Origin: Collimonas arenae | GTDB taxonomy: Bacteria; Pseudomonadota; Gammaproteobacteria; Burkholderiales; Burkholderiaceae_D | DNA: 64,000 bases | Direction: 5' to 3' | NCBI RefSeq assembly: GCF_000786695.1 | Contig: NZ_CP009962.1 | Location: 3,534,001-3,598,000 of the forward strand | In this document: piece after piece, positions 1 to 9,423 of the stretch | Layout: each line of letters begins with the position of its first letter | How positions within the stretch are numbered: the first letter of the stretch is position 1 | Notes under the pieces: model-generated | Told to the model about the DNA's origin: nothing | Databases searched by the model: none | What the model saw: only the letters and a program-made list of their open reading frames with translations | Position numbers and translations under genes: made by a program

Positions 1-392
1 GCATCGCCGCAAGCGCCCATGCATTCGCCTTCAACGAGCGTAAACTGGCCATCGGCCGTGGTCTCGCGGAAACCGATGCCGAGCTTGTGCTTCAAATGCT
101 CCGCAGCCCGCTCGCCGCCGGACAGCTGGCAAGGCAGGTTGGTGCAGATGCTGATCTTGTGCTTGCCGACCGGCTTGGTGTTGTACATATTGTAAAAGGT
201 CGCGACTTCCTGCACCGCGATCGCCGGCATGTCCAGATAGTCTGCGACATCCTGCATGGTTTCCGGCGCCAGCCAGCCCTTTTCGTCTTGCGCAATCGCC
301 AGTGCGGCCATCACCGCCGACTGTTTCTGGTCGGCGGGGAATTTCGCTACTTCGCGATCGATCTTTTTGTATGTATCTTGACTTAACAACAT
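1..392 (-). CDS. nuoE: NADH-quinone oxidoreductase subunit E, 3' part missing
   Basis: The gene begins with ATG at 392 and runs off the left edge, leaving about 130 codons. The product is the thioredoxin-like [2Fe-2S] subunit of the peripheral arm of complex I, which passes electrons near the NADH site. The first cysteine pair (CTNLPC) and the second (CMGACG) are both present, giving the four cluster ligands. It lies 77 bases downstream of nuoD in the same direction, as expected for a nuoABCDE operon. Nothing is unusual apart from truncation by the window. Confidence 0.95.
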   Translation of the reverse strand, partial: MLLSQDTYKKIDREVAKFPADQKQSAVMAALAIAQDEKGWLAPETMQDVADYLDMPAIAVQEVATFYNMYNTKPVGKHKISICTNLPCQLSGGERAAEHLKHKLGIGFRETTADGQFTLVEGECMGACGD

Positions 393-469
393 GTGTTGGC
401 CATTCGTGCGCGATGCTTTGCGCGATAGTTAATTGGTAACAGCAGACTTAGCAGGCTTACTTGATGCAC

Positions 470-1723
470 TTAACGGTCGATTTCACCGAAAACGATATCT
501 TGCGTACCGATGATGGTAACGGCATCGGCGATCATGTGGCCCTTGGCCATTTCGTTCAAACCTTGCAGATGCGGGAAGCCAGGTGCGCGGATCTTCAAAC
601 GGTACGGCTTGTTGGCGCCATCCGAGACGATGTACACGCCGAATTCGCCCTTCGGATGCTCCACCGCGGCATACGCTTCGCCCGGCGGCACATGGAAACC
701 TTCGGTGAAGAGCTTGAAGTGGTGAATCAGCTCTTCCATGTTGGATTTCATGTCGACCCGCGACGATGGCGCAACCTTGTGGTTGGTGGTCATCACCGGA
801 CCGTTGTTGTTGCGCAGCCATTCTACGCATTGCTTGATGATCCGGTTGGACTGGCGCATTTCTTCCACGCGCACCAGATAACGGTCATAGCAATCGCCGT
901 TCTTGCCGACCGGGATGTCGAAGTCGAGCAAGTCGTACACTTCGTACGGCTGCTTCTTGCGCAAATCCCACTCGACGCCGGAACCACGCAACATGGCGCC
1001 GGTAAAGCCCATCGCCTTGGCGCGCTCCGGCGAGACCACGCCGATGCCGACCAGGCGCTGTTTCCAGATACGGTTGTCAGTCAGCAGGGTTTCGTATTCA
1101 TCCACGTATTTCGGGAAGCGCACGGTGAAGTCTTCGATGAAGTCCAGCAGGGAGCCCTGACGGTTTTCATTGAGGGCGCTGATCGCCTTGGCGTTACGCA
1201 CCAGCGATGCCTTGTGTTGCGGCATTGTGTCCGGCAGGTCGCGATAAACGCCGCCCGGACGATAGTAAGCCGCATGCATACGCGCGCCGGAAACGGCTTC
1301 GTAGCAATCCATCAGATCTTCACGTTCGCGGAATGCATACAGCAAGACCGCCATCGCGCCGACGTCCAGCGCATGCGCACCAATCCACATCAAATGGTTC
1401 AGCAGGCGCGTGATTTCGTCGAACATGACGCGGATGTACTGGGCGCGCAACGGCACTTCCAGGCCAAGCAGGCGCTCAATCGCCATCACATAGCCGTGTT
1501 CATTACACATCATCGACACATAGTCGAGACGGTCCATGTACGGTACGGATTGCAGATAGGTTTTTTGTTCCGCCAACTTCTCGGTGCCGCGATGCAGCAG
1601 GCCGATATGTGGGTCGGCGCGCTGGATGACTTCGCCGTCCAGCTCCAGCACCAGGCGCAAAACGCCGTGCGCGGCCGGATGCTGCGGGCCGAAGTTCAGC
1701 GTGTAGTTCTTAATCTCTGCCAT
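470..1723 (-). CDS. nuoD: NADH-quinone oxidoreductase subunit D (49 kDa)
   Basis: This 417-residue protein is the 49-kDa subunit of complex I, which forms part of the quinone-binding site at the membrane interface. The N-terminus carries the conserved [11 protein letters not shown] motif, followed by HRGTEKL and the C-terminal [12 protein letters not shown] end typical of the family. Length is normal. The start codon overlaps the stop of nuoC (TAATG), so translation is probably coupled. A long open frame on the opposite strand is a codon-bias shadow. Confidence 0.98.
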   Translation of the reverse strand: MAEIKNYTLNFGPQHPAAHGVLRLVLELDGEVIQRADPHIGLLHRGTEKLAEQKTYLQSVPYMDRLDYVSMMCNEHGYVMAIERLLGLEVPLRAQYIRVMFDEITRLLNHLMWIGAHALDVGAMAVLLYAFREREDLMDCYEAVSGARMHAAYYRPGGVYRDLPDTMPQHKASLVRNAKAISALNENRQGSLLDFIEDFTVRFPKYVDEYETLLTDNRIWKQRLVGIGVVSPERAKAMGFTGAMLRGSGVEWDLRKKQPYEVYDLLDFDIPVGKNGDCYDRYLVRVEEMRQSNRIIKQCVEWLRNNNGPVMTTNHKVAPSSRVDMKSNMEELIHHFKLFTEGFHVPPGEAYAAVEHPKGEFGVYIVSDGANKPYRLKIRAPGFPHLQGLNEMAKGHMIADAVTIIGTQDIVFGEIDR

Positions 1724-2319
1724 TATTTGATCCCGTAATGTTCTTCACGAATCACCCGCGGCGTGATTTCGCGCGGATCGATCGTTACGGGTTGATAAAT
1801 TACGCGCTTCTGCTCGGCGTCGTAGCGCATCTCGACATAACCCGAAACCGGGAAGTCCTTGCGGAACGGATGGCCGATAAAGCCATAGTCGGTCAGGATG
1901 CGGCGCAAGTCGTTGTGGCCTTCGAACAGGATGCCGAAGAAGTCGAATGCTTCGCGCTCGTACCAGTTGGCCGATGCCCAGATATCAGTCAGCGAGGCCA
2001 CCACCGGCATCTCGTCATCCGGTGCGAACACGCGCACGCGCAAACGCCAGTTGTGCGCAATCGACAGCAGGTGGGATACCACGGCAAATCGCGCGCCATC
2101 CCATGCGCCCTCGCCGTAGGTCGAATAATCGACGCCACAGAGGTCGATCAGCTCTTCAAAACGGGTATCGGCGTGATCGCGCAGGACGCGCATCGCCGAC
2201 AGATAATTCGCAGCCTTGACGATGATGGTGATCTCGCCAAAGGCCACTGTCAGGCTTTGAAGGTCGTCGCCAAGCGCATTGCGCACGGCGGCTTCCAGGG
2301 TTTCCAGTTTGGTCGTCAT
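1723..2319 (-). CDS. nuoC: NADH-quinone oxidoreductase subunit C (30 kDa)
   Basis: The 198-residue product is the 30-kDa subunit of complex I, located in the connecting module between the NADH arm and the membrane arm. The family signature around [14 protein letters not shown] and the following RRILTDYGF and HPFRKDFP stretch are intact. GAGAG lies just upstream of the ATG at 2319 and can serve as ribosome binding site. It sits between nuoB (9-base gap) and nuoD (overlap) as a separate gene; in some enterobacteria C and D are fused, but not here. Confidence 0.97.
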   Translation of the reverse strand: MTTKLETLEAAVRNALGDDLQSLTVAFGEITIIVKAANYLSAMRVLRDHADTRFEELIDLCGVDYSTYGEGAWDGARFAVVSHLLSIAHNWRLRVRVFAPDDEMPVVASLTDIWASANWYEREAFDFFGILFEGHNDLRRILTDYGFIGHPFRKDFPVSGYVEMRYDAEQKRVIYQPVTIDPREITPRVIREEHYGIK

Positions 2320-2328
2320 GGTGCTCTC

Positions 2329-2805
2329 TTAACGCGCAATCGTATTGGTGCGGCGAATCTTGTTTTGCAACTGGATGATGCCGTACAACAGCGCTTCAGC
2401 AGTCGGCGGGCAGCCAGGAACATAAATATCCACCGGCACGATGCGATCGCAACCGCGCACCACCGAATACGAATAATGGTAGTAACCGCCGCCGTTGGCG
2501 CAGGAACCCATCGAAATCACCCAGCGCGGCTCTGGCATCTGGTCGTACACTTTGCGCAAGGCCGGCGCCATTTTGTTGCACAGCGTGCCAGCCACGATCA
2601 TCACGTCGGACTGACGTGGCGACGGACGGAAGATTACACCAAAACGGTCCATGTCGTAGCGCGAGGCGCCAGCATGCATCATCTCGACGGCACAGCAGGC
2701 CAGGCCAAACGTCATCGGCCACAGCGAGCCGGTACGGGTCCAGTTGATCAGCTTGTCAGCAGTTGTGGTGACAAAGCCTTCGTTCAATACGCCTTCAATA
2801 GACAT
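2329..2805 (-). CDS. nuoB: NADH-quinone oxidoreductase subunit B (PSST, N2 cluster)
   Basis: This 158-residue subunit holds the N2 [4Fe-4S] cluster, the last electron carrier before ubiquinone. The adjacent cysteines in LACCAVE, the GSCA cysteine and the PGCPP cysteine that bind the cluster are all visible. GGGAG precedes the ATG at a suitable distance. The gene follows nuoA by 3 bases in the same operon. Length and motifs are normal for the bacterial family. Confidence 0.98.
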   Translation of the reverse strand: MSIEGVLNEGFVTTTADKLINWTRTGSLWPMTFGLACCAVEMMHAGASRYDMDRFGVIFRPSPRQSDVMIVAGTLCNKMAPALRKVYDQMPEPRWVISMGSCANGGGYYHYSYSVVRGCDRIVPVDIYVPGCPPTAEALLYGIIQLQNKIRRTNTIAR

Positions 2806-2808
2806 GAC

Positions 2809-3168
2809 TTACTCCCAATCCAGAGCGCCGCGTTTCCAGATGTACCAGAAGCCAACCACGAATTCGGCGATAAACACCATCATCGTGATAAAGCCCTGCC
2901 ATCCGAGGTCGCGCATGGCAACCCCCCACGGGAAGAAAAAAGCGGTTTCCAGATCGAACAAAATGAACAAAATGGCGACAAGGTAGTAACGCACATCGAA
3001 CTTCATGCGCGCATCTTCGAACGCTTCAAAGCCGCATTCGTAAGGAGAAGTTTTTTGGGAATCGGGCCGATGCGGCCCAAGTATCCGACCTAGCAATTGC
3101 GGTGCAACACCAACCGCGATACCGATCAGAATAAACAGCAGGACGGGAAAATAATTTTCGAGGTTCAC
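2809..3168 (-). CDS. nuoA: NADH-quinone oxidoreductase subunit A
   Basis: NuoA is a small three-helix membrane subunit of complex I; hydrophobic segments lie near residues 5-25, 60-80 and 90-108. The conserved SPYECGFE loop is present. I place the start at a GTG at 3168, giving MNLENYF and 119 residues, because homology begins there. The open frame extends to a TTG at 3189, which would add seven residues (MNYWRII) without a better ribosome binding site. It is the first nuo gene, downstream of tRNA-Leu. Confidence 0.93.
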   Translation of the reverse strand: MNLENYFPVLLFILIGIAVGVAPQLLGRILGPHRPDSQKTSPYECGFEAFEDARMKFDVRYYLVAILFILFDLETAFFFPWGVAMRDLGWQGFITMMVFIAEFVVGFWYIWKRGALDWE

Positions 3169-3314
3169 GATTATGCGCCAGTAGTTCAAACGATTAGCAG
3201 AATGATTTGCGGATCTGAAATCTCAGACCTGACGCCCCCAATCCAGCAAACCACACTACAAGTTCCTCGACAAAAAGCCAGCGCAGGGGCAACCGTTGCT
3301 GGCCTCGTATTCTT

Positions 3315-3399
3315 TGGTGCCGACGGCGAGACTCGAACTCGCACAGCTTTCGCCACTACCCCCTCAAGATAGCGTGTCTACCAGTTTCACCACGTCGGC
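3315..3399 (-). tRNA. tRNA-Leu (anticodon GAG)
   Basis: The minus strand folds as an 85-base class II tRNA with encoded CCA. The acceptor arms GCCGACG and CGTCGGC pair fully. The D arm has GGTAGACAC, the anticodon stem CTATC/GGTAG closes the loop TTGAGGG, and the T arm has the usual GTTCGAGTC. The GAG anticodon reads CUC/CUU leucine codons. It sits between secG and nuoA, an order often seen in Burkholderiales. Confidence 0.97.
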
Positions 3400-3580
3400 A
3401 TAAGCGTGCATTTTAACCTGATTTAGTACTTTTGTTCAATGCACAAAACGATTAAAAGTCAGCAATTTCACTCTAAAACCAAGACTAAATTGCAGAGAGC
3501 AGAGTATTTCGCCAGGCGGCGTCAAATCCTGCTCTCTTTACTACTATTTATTGCCATTTATTGCGAATAACTGTCGATAC
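3400..3580. other. Intergenic stretch between secG and tRNA-Leu
   Basis: I see no gene here. A hairpin with 9-bp arms (AGAGAGCAG at 3494-3502 and CTGCTCTCT at 3529-3537), with an inner CGCC/GGCG stem, lies 44 bases after the secG stop. It lacks a clear T run on either strand, so it could be a weak terminator or a processing/stability element between the secG message and the tRNA. Confidence 0.5.
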
Positions 3581-4039
3581 TTACTTCGGAATTTGATTCG
3601 ACTGCGCGCTGCCGGTCGATGCCGCAGGCACGGCTGCCGCTGAACTCGCAGGCGCCGCAGCAGCCGCAGCTGGGGTCGCCGATGTTGCCGGAATGGCGGC
3701 ATCAGCTGCAGCCGGAGCAGCAGCCGCCGCCGAGGCCGGAGCCGATGCAGGCGCAGTAGCCGCCGGCAGGTTATCCATCACGCCACCAGTGGCTACCGAG
3801 CGGTGATTACCCAGATAGACCAACGCCAGGGTGGCGATGAAGAACAGCGCCGCCGCAAAGCCGGTCGACTTCGACAGGAAGTTCGAGGAACCGGTTGCGC
3901 CGAACAGGCTGCCGGAAGCGCCGGAGCCGAAAGCCGCCCCCATATCAGCGCCCTTGCCATGCTGCAGCAGCACCAGGCCGATAATCGTCAACGCCGCCAA
4001 CACCTGAACGATGACAATGATATTAAATACTGTGTTCAT
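3581..4039 (-). CDS. secG: Protein-export membrane protein SecG
   Basis: SecG is the small subunit of the SecYEG translocon. The first 78 residues hold the two membrane helices and the family motif LLQHGKGADMGAAFGSG. The C-terminal half (about residues 90-152) is an alanine/proline-rich tail made of repeated AAAAPA and ASA units, a low-complexity extension common in betaproteobacterial SecG. The gene follows tpiA by about 75 bases and precedes tRNA-Leu, all on the same strand. The tail sequence is compositionally biased and probably unstructured. Confidence 0.95.
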   Translation of the reverse strand: MNTVFNIIVIVQVLAALTIIGLVLLQHGKGADMGAAFGSGASGSLFGATGSSNFLSKSTGFAAALFFIATLALVYLGNHRSVATGGVMDNLPAATAPASAPASAAAAAPAAADAAIPATSATPAAAAAAPASSAAAVPAASTGSAQSNQIPK

Positions 4040-4113
4040 TTAATGATTTCCAAGGAGAGTTGATGCTTTATTTACCAGATACAAAATACGTACTTATTTA
4101 ATCCAAATCCAGA

Positions 4114-4866
4114 CTATCGGGCTGCAGCAACGATCGCCAGGAAATCAGCCGCTTTCAACGCGGCGCCGCCAATCAGGCCACCATCGATATCCGGCATGGC
4201 CAGCAATTCGACTGCATTCTCGGGCTTCATGCTGCCACCATACAAAATCCTTACCTCCACCGCAGCCGCGGAATTCTTTTCGGCCAGCTTGGCGCGCAAG
4301 GCCATGTGCACATCTTGCGCCATTTGCGGCGTCGCCGTCTTGCCGGTGCCAATTGCCCATACCGGCTCGTAGGCCACCACGATCTCACTTACCTGCCCTG
4401 CTTCCAGCACATTCAACACTGCCTGCAACTGGCGGCCAACCACCGTATCGGTCTGGCCAGCTTCGCGCTCGCCCAGGGTCTCCCCCACACAGACGATCGG
4501 CGTCACGCCCGCCTGCAAGGCGCGCAATGCCTTTTGCGCCACCAGCTCATCCGTCTCCGCATGGTAAGCACGCCGCTCGGAGTGGCCGACGATCACATAG
4601 CGGCAAGCAAAATCCTGCAACATGCTGACCGCGATTTCACCAGTATACGCGCCTGCGGCATGGGCCGACACGTCCTGGCCACCAAGGGCAATTGCCGATC
4701 CGGCAAGCTCCGCCTGGCATTGCGCAAAATAAGGCGCCGGCGCACATAACGCCACATCACAGACAGCAACAGCAGCCATGCCAGCCTTGATTTCCGCCAG
4801 CAAAGCAGCGTTGGCGGCCAGACTGCCATTCATTTTCCAGTTACCGGCTACAAGTTTACGGCGCAT
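4114..4866 (-). CDS. tpiA: Triosephosphate isomerase
   Basis: This enzyme interconverts dihydroxyacetone phosphate and glyceraldehyde 3-phosphate in glycolysis. The N-terminal GNWKMNG holds the catalytic lysine, GHSERR the electrophilic histidine, and [14 protein letters not shown] the catalytic glutamate and flexible loop 6. I choose the ATG at 4866 ([14 protein letters not shown], 250 residues); the frame is open to a TTG at 4890 that would add eight unconserved residues. It is the first gene of a run tpiA-secG-tRNA-nuo. Confidence 0.97.
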   Translation of the reverse strand: MRRKLVAGNWKMNGSLAANAALLAEIKAGMAAVAVCDVALCAPAPYFAQCQAELAGSAIALGGQDVSAHAAGAYTGEIAVSMLQDFACRYVIVGHSERRAYHAETDELVAQKALRALQAGVTPIVCVGETLGEREAGQTDTVVGRQLQAVLNVLEAGQVSEIVVAYEPVWAIGTGKTATPQMAQDVHMALRAKLAEKNSAAAVEVRILYGGSMKPENAVELLAMPDIDGGLIGGAALKAADFLAIVAAAR

Positions 4867-5022
4867 ATTTGGCAAAGCCCAGGTTTTCAATAACCCGGCA
4901 TTCTAACGCGCTGGGGGGAATGCGGTCAAACCGGCAAGAAATGTTTAGGGCGCGTAGAAATGGCATTTTTCGCCATAAAGCCTGACAAATCTGCGCTTAA
5001 TATTTTCCTGACAACAACAAAT

Positions 5023-6042
5023 TCAAGGTGCAACGATATCAGAAAATGCTTTCGCAGCAGCAATAGAGCGCGAGAAAAGATCCATATCGACATTGCCGCC
5101 ACTCACGATCACCCCCACTTTTGCGCCGGAGAATTCAATGGCACGATGCATGACCGCAGCAGCGGCCAGACAACCGGCGGGCTCCACCACGATCTTCATT
5201 CGCTCGGCAAAGAACCGCATTTGGGTCCGCAACTGATCGTCGCTGACCGTCAAAATGTCTTTCACGTGGGCTTGCAGTATCGGCAATACCAGCTTGCCGA
5301 TATGTTGCGTCTGAGCACCGTCGGCAATGGTATCCGGTACAGGAATGTGCACAATCTTGCCACTTCGCAAAGATTGCTGAGCATCATTCCCGGCTTCCGG
5401 TTCCACCCCGAAAACAACGCAATCGGGCGACAAATGCGCTGCGGCAATTGCACAACCGGAGAGCAAACCGCCGCCGCCCGTACAGACAAACAGGTAATCG
5501 AGGGGGCCGACTGCATCAAACAGCTCCTTCGCCACCGTTCCTTGCCCGGCAATCACATCACGGTGATCGTAGGCAGGAATGACGGCGCAACCACGCTCGT
5601 CAGACAAGCGCGCGGCAATCACCTCGCGGTCTTCGCGTTCACGATCGTACAAAATGATTTCGGCGCCGTATTCACGTGTGGCGGCCAACTTCATCGCCGG
5701 CGCATTGCTCGGCATGACGATGGTAGCGTGCACGCCCAACATGCGCGCTGCCAGAGCCATGCCTTGTGCGTGATTGCCGGATGAAAAAGCCACCACGCCT
5801 TGCTGCTTTTGTTCCTCGGTCAGGCAACTGATGGCGTTATAGGCGCCACGGAACTTGAACGCGCCGACACGCTGGAAATTTTCGCATTTGAAGAAAATGC
5901 TGGCGTCCGCCTGCCGGTCAGCCTGGCTGGAAGTCAGCACCGGCGTAGCATAAGCCAGGCCCTCCAGGCGCTTGGCAGCGGCAGCGATATCCTTGTAGGT
6001 AACGGCCAGTGCGGGAGTTGCAGTCGCTTCGTTCACAACCAT
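5023..6042 (-). CDS. PLP-dependent threonine/serine dehydratase family enzyme
   Basis: This 339-residue protein is a fold-type II pyridoxal-phosphate enzyme of the catabolic threonine dehydratase / serine racemase / hydroxyaspartate ammonia-lyase group. The Schiff-base lysine is K63 in GAFKFRGAYNA, SSGNHAQG binds the substrate carboxylate, and the CTGGGGLLSG loop binds the cofactor phosphate. There is no C-terminal ACT domain, so it is not the biosynthetic isoleucine-pathway form. AGGAAG precedes the ATG. Which hydroxy amino acid it prefers cannot be read from the sequence. Confidence 0.88.
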   Translation of the reverse strand: MVVNEATATPALAVTYKDIAAAAKRLEGLAYATPVLTSSQADRQADASIFFKCENFQRVGAFKFRGAYNAISCLTEEQKQQGVVAFSSGNHAQGMALAARMLGVHATIVMPSNAPAMKLAATREYGAEIILYDREREDREVIAARLSDERGCAVIPAYDHRDVIAGQGTVAKELFDAVGPLDYLFVCTGGGGLLSGCAIAAAHLSPDCVVFGVEPEAGNDAQQSLRSGKIVHIPVPDTIADGAQTQHIGKLVLPILQAHVKDILTVSDDQLRTQMRFFAERMKIVVEPAGCLAAAAVMHRAIEFSGAKVGVIVSGGNVDMDLFSRSIAAAKAFSDIVAP

Positions 6043-6090
6043 ATTCTTCCTCTATGCGCAATCGTTTATCGCCACCTCTAACGCCGCAGC

Positions 6091-6867
6091 TCAGTCCGCC
6101 AAACGGCGCCGGAACATCCAACGCCGGCTATCCGAATCCTGCGGGATATATTGATAGCCGCCCAGATCGAAAGCCTTCAGCTTCTCCGCATCTGTAATCT
6201 TGTTCAGCGTCGCATAACGCGCCATCAAGCCGCGCGCACGCTTGGCGTAGAAAGAAATGATCTTGTATTTGCCATTCTTCCAGTCTTCAAACACCGGCGT
6301 CACGATGCTGGCATCCAGCACCGCCGGCCGCACCACCTTGAAATACTCTTCCGACGCCAGGTTCACCAGTGTCTTACCCTTTTGCCGGCTTAGCTGGACG
6401 TTCAGTGCCTGGGTTACAGTATCGCCCCAGAACGCATACAGGTTCTTGCCACGGGGGTTGGCCAGGCTAGTGCCCATCTCCAGGCGATACGGCTGCATCC
6501 GGTCAAGCGGTCGCAAGACGCCATACAAACCGGACAAAATCCGGATACGGCTTTGCGCGTAGTTCAACTGGGTAGTATTCAGGGTAGCGGCATCCAGGCC
6601 CTCGTAGACATCACCGTTGAAAGCCATGATCGCCTGCTTGGAATTGGCGCTGGTGAAGTTTCTGGACCAGGAAGCGAAGCGCGCCGTATTCAGCTGCGCC
6701 AGCGGATCGGAGATTTTCATCATGCTGCCGATCTGGTCCGGCGACAGCTTTTGCAGCACGTTGATCAGCTCGGCCGAATGATCGATGAAATCGGGGGTGG
6801 TATGAGTATCTGTCGTGCTGGGAGTAGTGTAATCAAGGGATTTTGCGGGCGACAAGACAATCAGCAT
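6091..6867 (-). CDS. yaaA: YaaA family peroxide stress protein (UPF0246)
   Basis: The 258-residue product starts [13 protein letters not shown] and ends in the RRLAD region, the normal extent of the YaaA/DUF328 family. In Escherichia coli YaaA limits intracellular iron toxicity during hydrogen peroxide stress. The signatures [20 protein letters not shown] and [10 protein letters not shown] are all visible. The frame continues upstream to 7053, but those 62 codons are not conserved and I use the ATG at 6867. Confidence 0.93.
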   Translation of the reverse strand: MLIVLSPAKSLDYTTPSTTDTHTTPDFIDHSAELINVLQKLSPDQIGSMMKISDPLAQLNTARFASWSRNFTSANSKQAIMAFNGDVYEGLDAATLNTTQLNYAQSRIRILSGLYGVLRPLDRMQPYRLEMGTSLANPRGKNLYAFWGDTVTQALNVQLSRQKGKTLVNLASEEYFKVVRPAVLDASIVTPVFEDWKNGKYKIISFYAKRARGLMARYATLNKITDAEKLKAFDLGGYQYIPQDSDSRRWMFRRRLAD

Positions 6868-6940
6868 TGTGAACATCCAAATATACAAAAGAATGTCCGC
6901 AATGATACCGAAACAATGCCATCGGCGCTGATCGCGAAAA

Positions 6941-7192
6941 TCAGTTAAAAACACCTTGCAGCAAATCCCGCTCGAATTCGGCAACCCAGATGCTGCCGTC
7001 GCCGATCGGATATTGCTTCTTCCGTTCGCTGGATTTTCTGCTGACGGTGACAAAACCGGTCAGCGCAAAAATCTCATCGGTTTTGGGATCGGTGGTGTCT
7101 ATTTCATGCAATTCAAAGTCGCCGGCGTCTAGATGCTGCGCTTGCAAAATCGCGTGAAAATCGTTTTTTTCGTCCGGTTCGATCAGCTTCAT
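6941..7192 (-). CDS. Small hypothetical protein
   Basis: An 83-residue acidic protein starting [18 protein letters not shown] lies four bases before the ATG at 7192 (a second ATG directly before it is too close), which supports real translation. The sequence has no membrane segment or recognisable motif and is rich in Asp/Glu in the first half with an RKSSERKK patch. It lies between yaaA and the acetyltransferase gene on the same strand. I do not recognise the family. Confidence 0.7.
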   Translation of the reverse strand: MKLIEPDEKNDFHAILQAQHLDAGDFELHEIDTTDPKTDEIFALTGFVTVSRKSSERKKQYPIGDGSIWVAEFERDLLQGVFN

Positions 7193-7261
7193 CATGCCTC
7201 CTGAAGTGGAATCAACAGCTTCCACCATAGCACGACAAAGCCGGGAAGATAACCGCAGTGA

Positions 7262-7771
7262 CTAGAACTGATAGGCAAACAACTTGGTATCCGAATCGTC
7301 GTTCTTCAGCTTCAGCATCTTTTCAAATTTCAACCCCATCTTTTCAAGCAAGCGGATTGAAGAATAATTGTCAGGCGAAGTGATCGCCACAACCCGCTGC
7401 AGGCCGCAAACGCGATTGGCGTACTCCAGCACCGCCGAGGCGGCTTCCAAAGCATAGCCTTTGCCCCAGAACTCCGGCATGAAGGCGTAGCCAATATCGA
7501 CATCATCCAGAGTTTCTCTTTTGATCAGACCGCAAATTCCCATCGGCTGTCCGTCTTCTTTCAATTCCGTCATGTAAAAACTGAAGCCGTACTTCTCCTG
7601 CGCCGTCATCGGGCCGCTCAGAATCGCAGCGCGCGCCGCCTCCACCGTCCGTATTCCCCTGTCTCCGATAAACTGCAGCCACGCCGGCTGGTTAATCAGC
7701 CGCAGGTAAAACTCGGCGTCGTCGCCATTCAAGGTGCGCAAAATCAGGCGTTCGGTTTCTAGAACTTTCAT
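7262..7771 (-). CDS. GNAT family N-acetyltransferase (RimJ/RimL-like)
   Basis: A 169-residue GNAT protein starting MKVLETERLILRTL, the usual opening of the RimJ/RimL-like subgroup that acetylates small amines or protein N-termini with acetyl-CoA. The acetyl-CoA binding region appears at EFWGKGYALEAASAVLEYA, followed by VVAITSPDNYSSIRLLEKMGLKFE, the conserved C-terminal half. The reading frame is open to 7996, but that extension is unconserved and runs into the promoter region of the divergent gene. The substrate is unknown. Confidence 0.9.
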   Translation of the reverse strand: MKVLETERLILRTLNGDDAEFYLRLINQPAWLQFIGDRGIRTVEAARAAILSGPMTAQEKYGFSFYMTELKEDGQPMGICGLIKRETLDDVDIGYAFMPEFWGKGYALEAASAVLEYANRVCGLQRVVAITSPDNYSSIRLLEKMGLKFEKMLKLKNDDSDTKLFAYQF

Positions 7772-7894
7772 CGTCTCAGTTTTCCCTTGAAATGGATATT
7801 TAGTTGTAGCATGGCAGCATAAGCAAAGGTACGGTGCTTGTCTAGCCACCGCCTTCCTTCTAAAAAAATTCCAAGAACCGTTAATTAGCCTGTC

Positions 7895-8776
7895 ATGAGC
7901 GTTGCTCCACGAACTGTCCTGATACCGATCCCGAATCTGGATTTCGATCCGAGTGAGGTCGCGGTTTCCTGGCGCATCTTGATCACACAGGGTCATCGGG
8001 TGATATTCGCCACGCCCGATGGCCAGCCTGCTGCGGCAGATCCGTTGATGCTCTCCGGCGAGGGCCTGGATGCATGGGGATTTATCCCCCTGCTCAAGAA
8101 AATAAAACTACTGGGCCTGACTCTGCGCGCCAATGCGGCCGCACGTGCTGATTACGCCGCGCTGTGCAGCGACCAGGGGTTCCTGACGCCACTTAGTTAC
8201 CCGGAGCTAGTTTCTACCGATTACGATGGTCTGTTACTGCCTGGCGGCCATCGTGCGCGCGGCATGCTGGCTTACCTGGAAAGCCAGCCGCTGCAAGATT
8301 TCGTCGGTGCTTTTTTCGATAGCGGCAAACCGGTCGCAGCCATCTGCCACGGCGTCGTCCTGGCTGCCCGCAGCCGCTCGCCGCGCAGCGGGAAATCGGC
8401 TCTATACGGCCGCAAAACCACTGCCCTGACCTGGAAACTGGAACAAACCGCCTGGAACCTGATGAGATTCTGCGGCCGCTTCTGGGATCCTGCCTACTAT
8501 CGTACCTATGGCGAGCACAGCGGCGAAGCATCCGGGTATCGTAGCGTCCAGGCCGAAGTGACCCGCGTATTGGCGCAGCCGGATGATTTTCTTGACACGT
8601 CCCCCGGCGCGCCTGATTTCTTCCGCAAAAGCAGCGGCCTGTTCCGCGACAGCGCCAGCGACAGCCGGCCGGCCTTCGTTGTCACCGATGGCAATTACAT
8701 TTCCGCCCGCTGGCCCGGCGACGTCCACCTGTTCGCTGCAACGTTCTCACGCTTGCTGGAAGCCGGCTCAAGGTAG
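7895..8776 (+). CDS. Type 1 glutamine amidotransferase-like (DJ-1/PfpI) protein
   Basis: The 293-residue protein belongs to the DJ-1/PfpI superfamily. The nucleophile elbow AICHGV gives a candidate active cysteine C151, preceded by the DGLLLPGGH strand-loop. The region after residue 160 is longer than in PfpI and contains a TWKLEQTAWNLMRFCGRFWDPAYYRTYGE block and a C-terminal GNYISARWPGDVHLFAATF strand, as in larger uncharacterised members of the family. It is transcribed divergently from the acetyltransferase. Enzymatic role (glyoxalase, hydrolase or none) is not known. Confidence 0.85.
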   Translation: MSVAPRTVLIPIPNLDFDPSEVAVSWRILITQGHRVIFATPDGQPAAADPLMLSGEGLDAWGFIPLLKKIKLLGLTLRANAAARADYAALCSDQGFLTPLSYPELVSTDYDGLLLPGGHRARGMLAYLESQPLQDFVGAFFDSGKPVAAICHGVVLAARSRSPRSGKSALYGRKTTALTWKLEQTAWNLMRFCGRFWDPAYYRTYGEHSGEASGYRSVQAEVTRVLAQPDDFLDTSPGAPDFFRKSSGLFRDSASDSRPAFVVTDGNYISARWPGDVHLFAATFSRLLEAGSR

Positions 8777-8806
8777 AATGCGCGCAACCGATTGATGGAA
8801 ACCTGC

Positions 8807-9295
8807 ATGAACCAAGATTTACCGACAGCGACTCAACCCCAGCCAAACAGGCCGCGGATCGTCATCGACACCAATGTCTGCCTCGATTTATTCGTCTTTC
8901 GCGACCCGCGCTGGCATGGCTTGATGACAGCCTTGCAAAGCGGCGCTGTGGAAGCCGTAACGCGCGCAGACTGCCGCCTGGAGTGGCAAATGGTTTTGCA
9001 TTACAGCCATTTGCCTGTCACCGATGACACCCGTCCGGGTTTCAACGCAGAATTCGACGCCCTGATTACCTGTCTGGAGGCTGAAGCGCTGGCGCCGCGC
9101 ACCGATATCCGCCTGCCGCTCTGCACTGATCGCGACGACCAGAAATTCCTGGAATTGGCGCTGGGCGCCCATGCCACCACCCTGATCACAAAGGACAAGG
9201 CGCTGCTGAAACTGGCACGCAAGACGGCCAAGATCGGGCTGTTTGCCATCATTCCACCCCAGGCTTGGAGCCTTGCAACGCCAACTGTCCCTTAG
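8807..9295 (+). CDS. PIN-domain protein (putative toxin-type ribonuclease, COG1569-like)
   Basis: The product (162 residues from the ATG at 8807) has a PIN nuclease fold: IVIDTNVCLDLF supplies the first acidic residue, and TDRDDQKFLELALGAHATTLITKDKALL gives the later Asp cluster that binds metal. GGAAA lies before this ATG; alternative starts are ATG 8795 and TTG 8792. No antitoxin gene is adjacent, so it is not an evident toxin-antitoxin pair; it may be a solitary RNase. It follows the PfpI-like gene by 30 bases and may share its transcript. Confidence 0.85.
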   Translation: MNQDLPTATQPQPNRPRIVIDTNVCLDLFVFRDPRWHGLMTALQSGAVEAVTRADCRLEWQMVLHYSHLPVTDDTRPGFNAEFDALITCLEAEALAPRTDIRLPLCTDRDDQKFLELALGAHATTLITKDKALLKLARKTAKIGLFAIIPPQAWSLATPTVP

Positions 9296-9423
9296 GTCGC
9301 GACGCGTCCGCAGGAACCTGCACTCCGCCACTATTGCGAGAATCACAATTAGTTGCGTCGCTGTGCACTCAGCAACAAAACGCTAAAATGCGAATTTCAG
9401 ACATTAGCCAAGATTGCCAGCAG

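Noticed and set aside
461..1738. 425-codon open frame on the plus strand across nuoD
   Set aside because: It is antisense to a fully conserved nuoD, has no recognisable domain, and is explained by GC-rich codon bias.
8807..9295. Toxin-antitoxin module around the PIN protein
   Set aside because: No small antitoxin-like gene lies next to it; its neighbours are a PfpI-like protein and an aminotransferase.
9265..9423. N-terminal extension of the aminotransferase
   Set aside because: The extra codons overlap the PIN gene and show no conserved sequence, so a later ATG was preferred.
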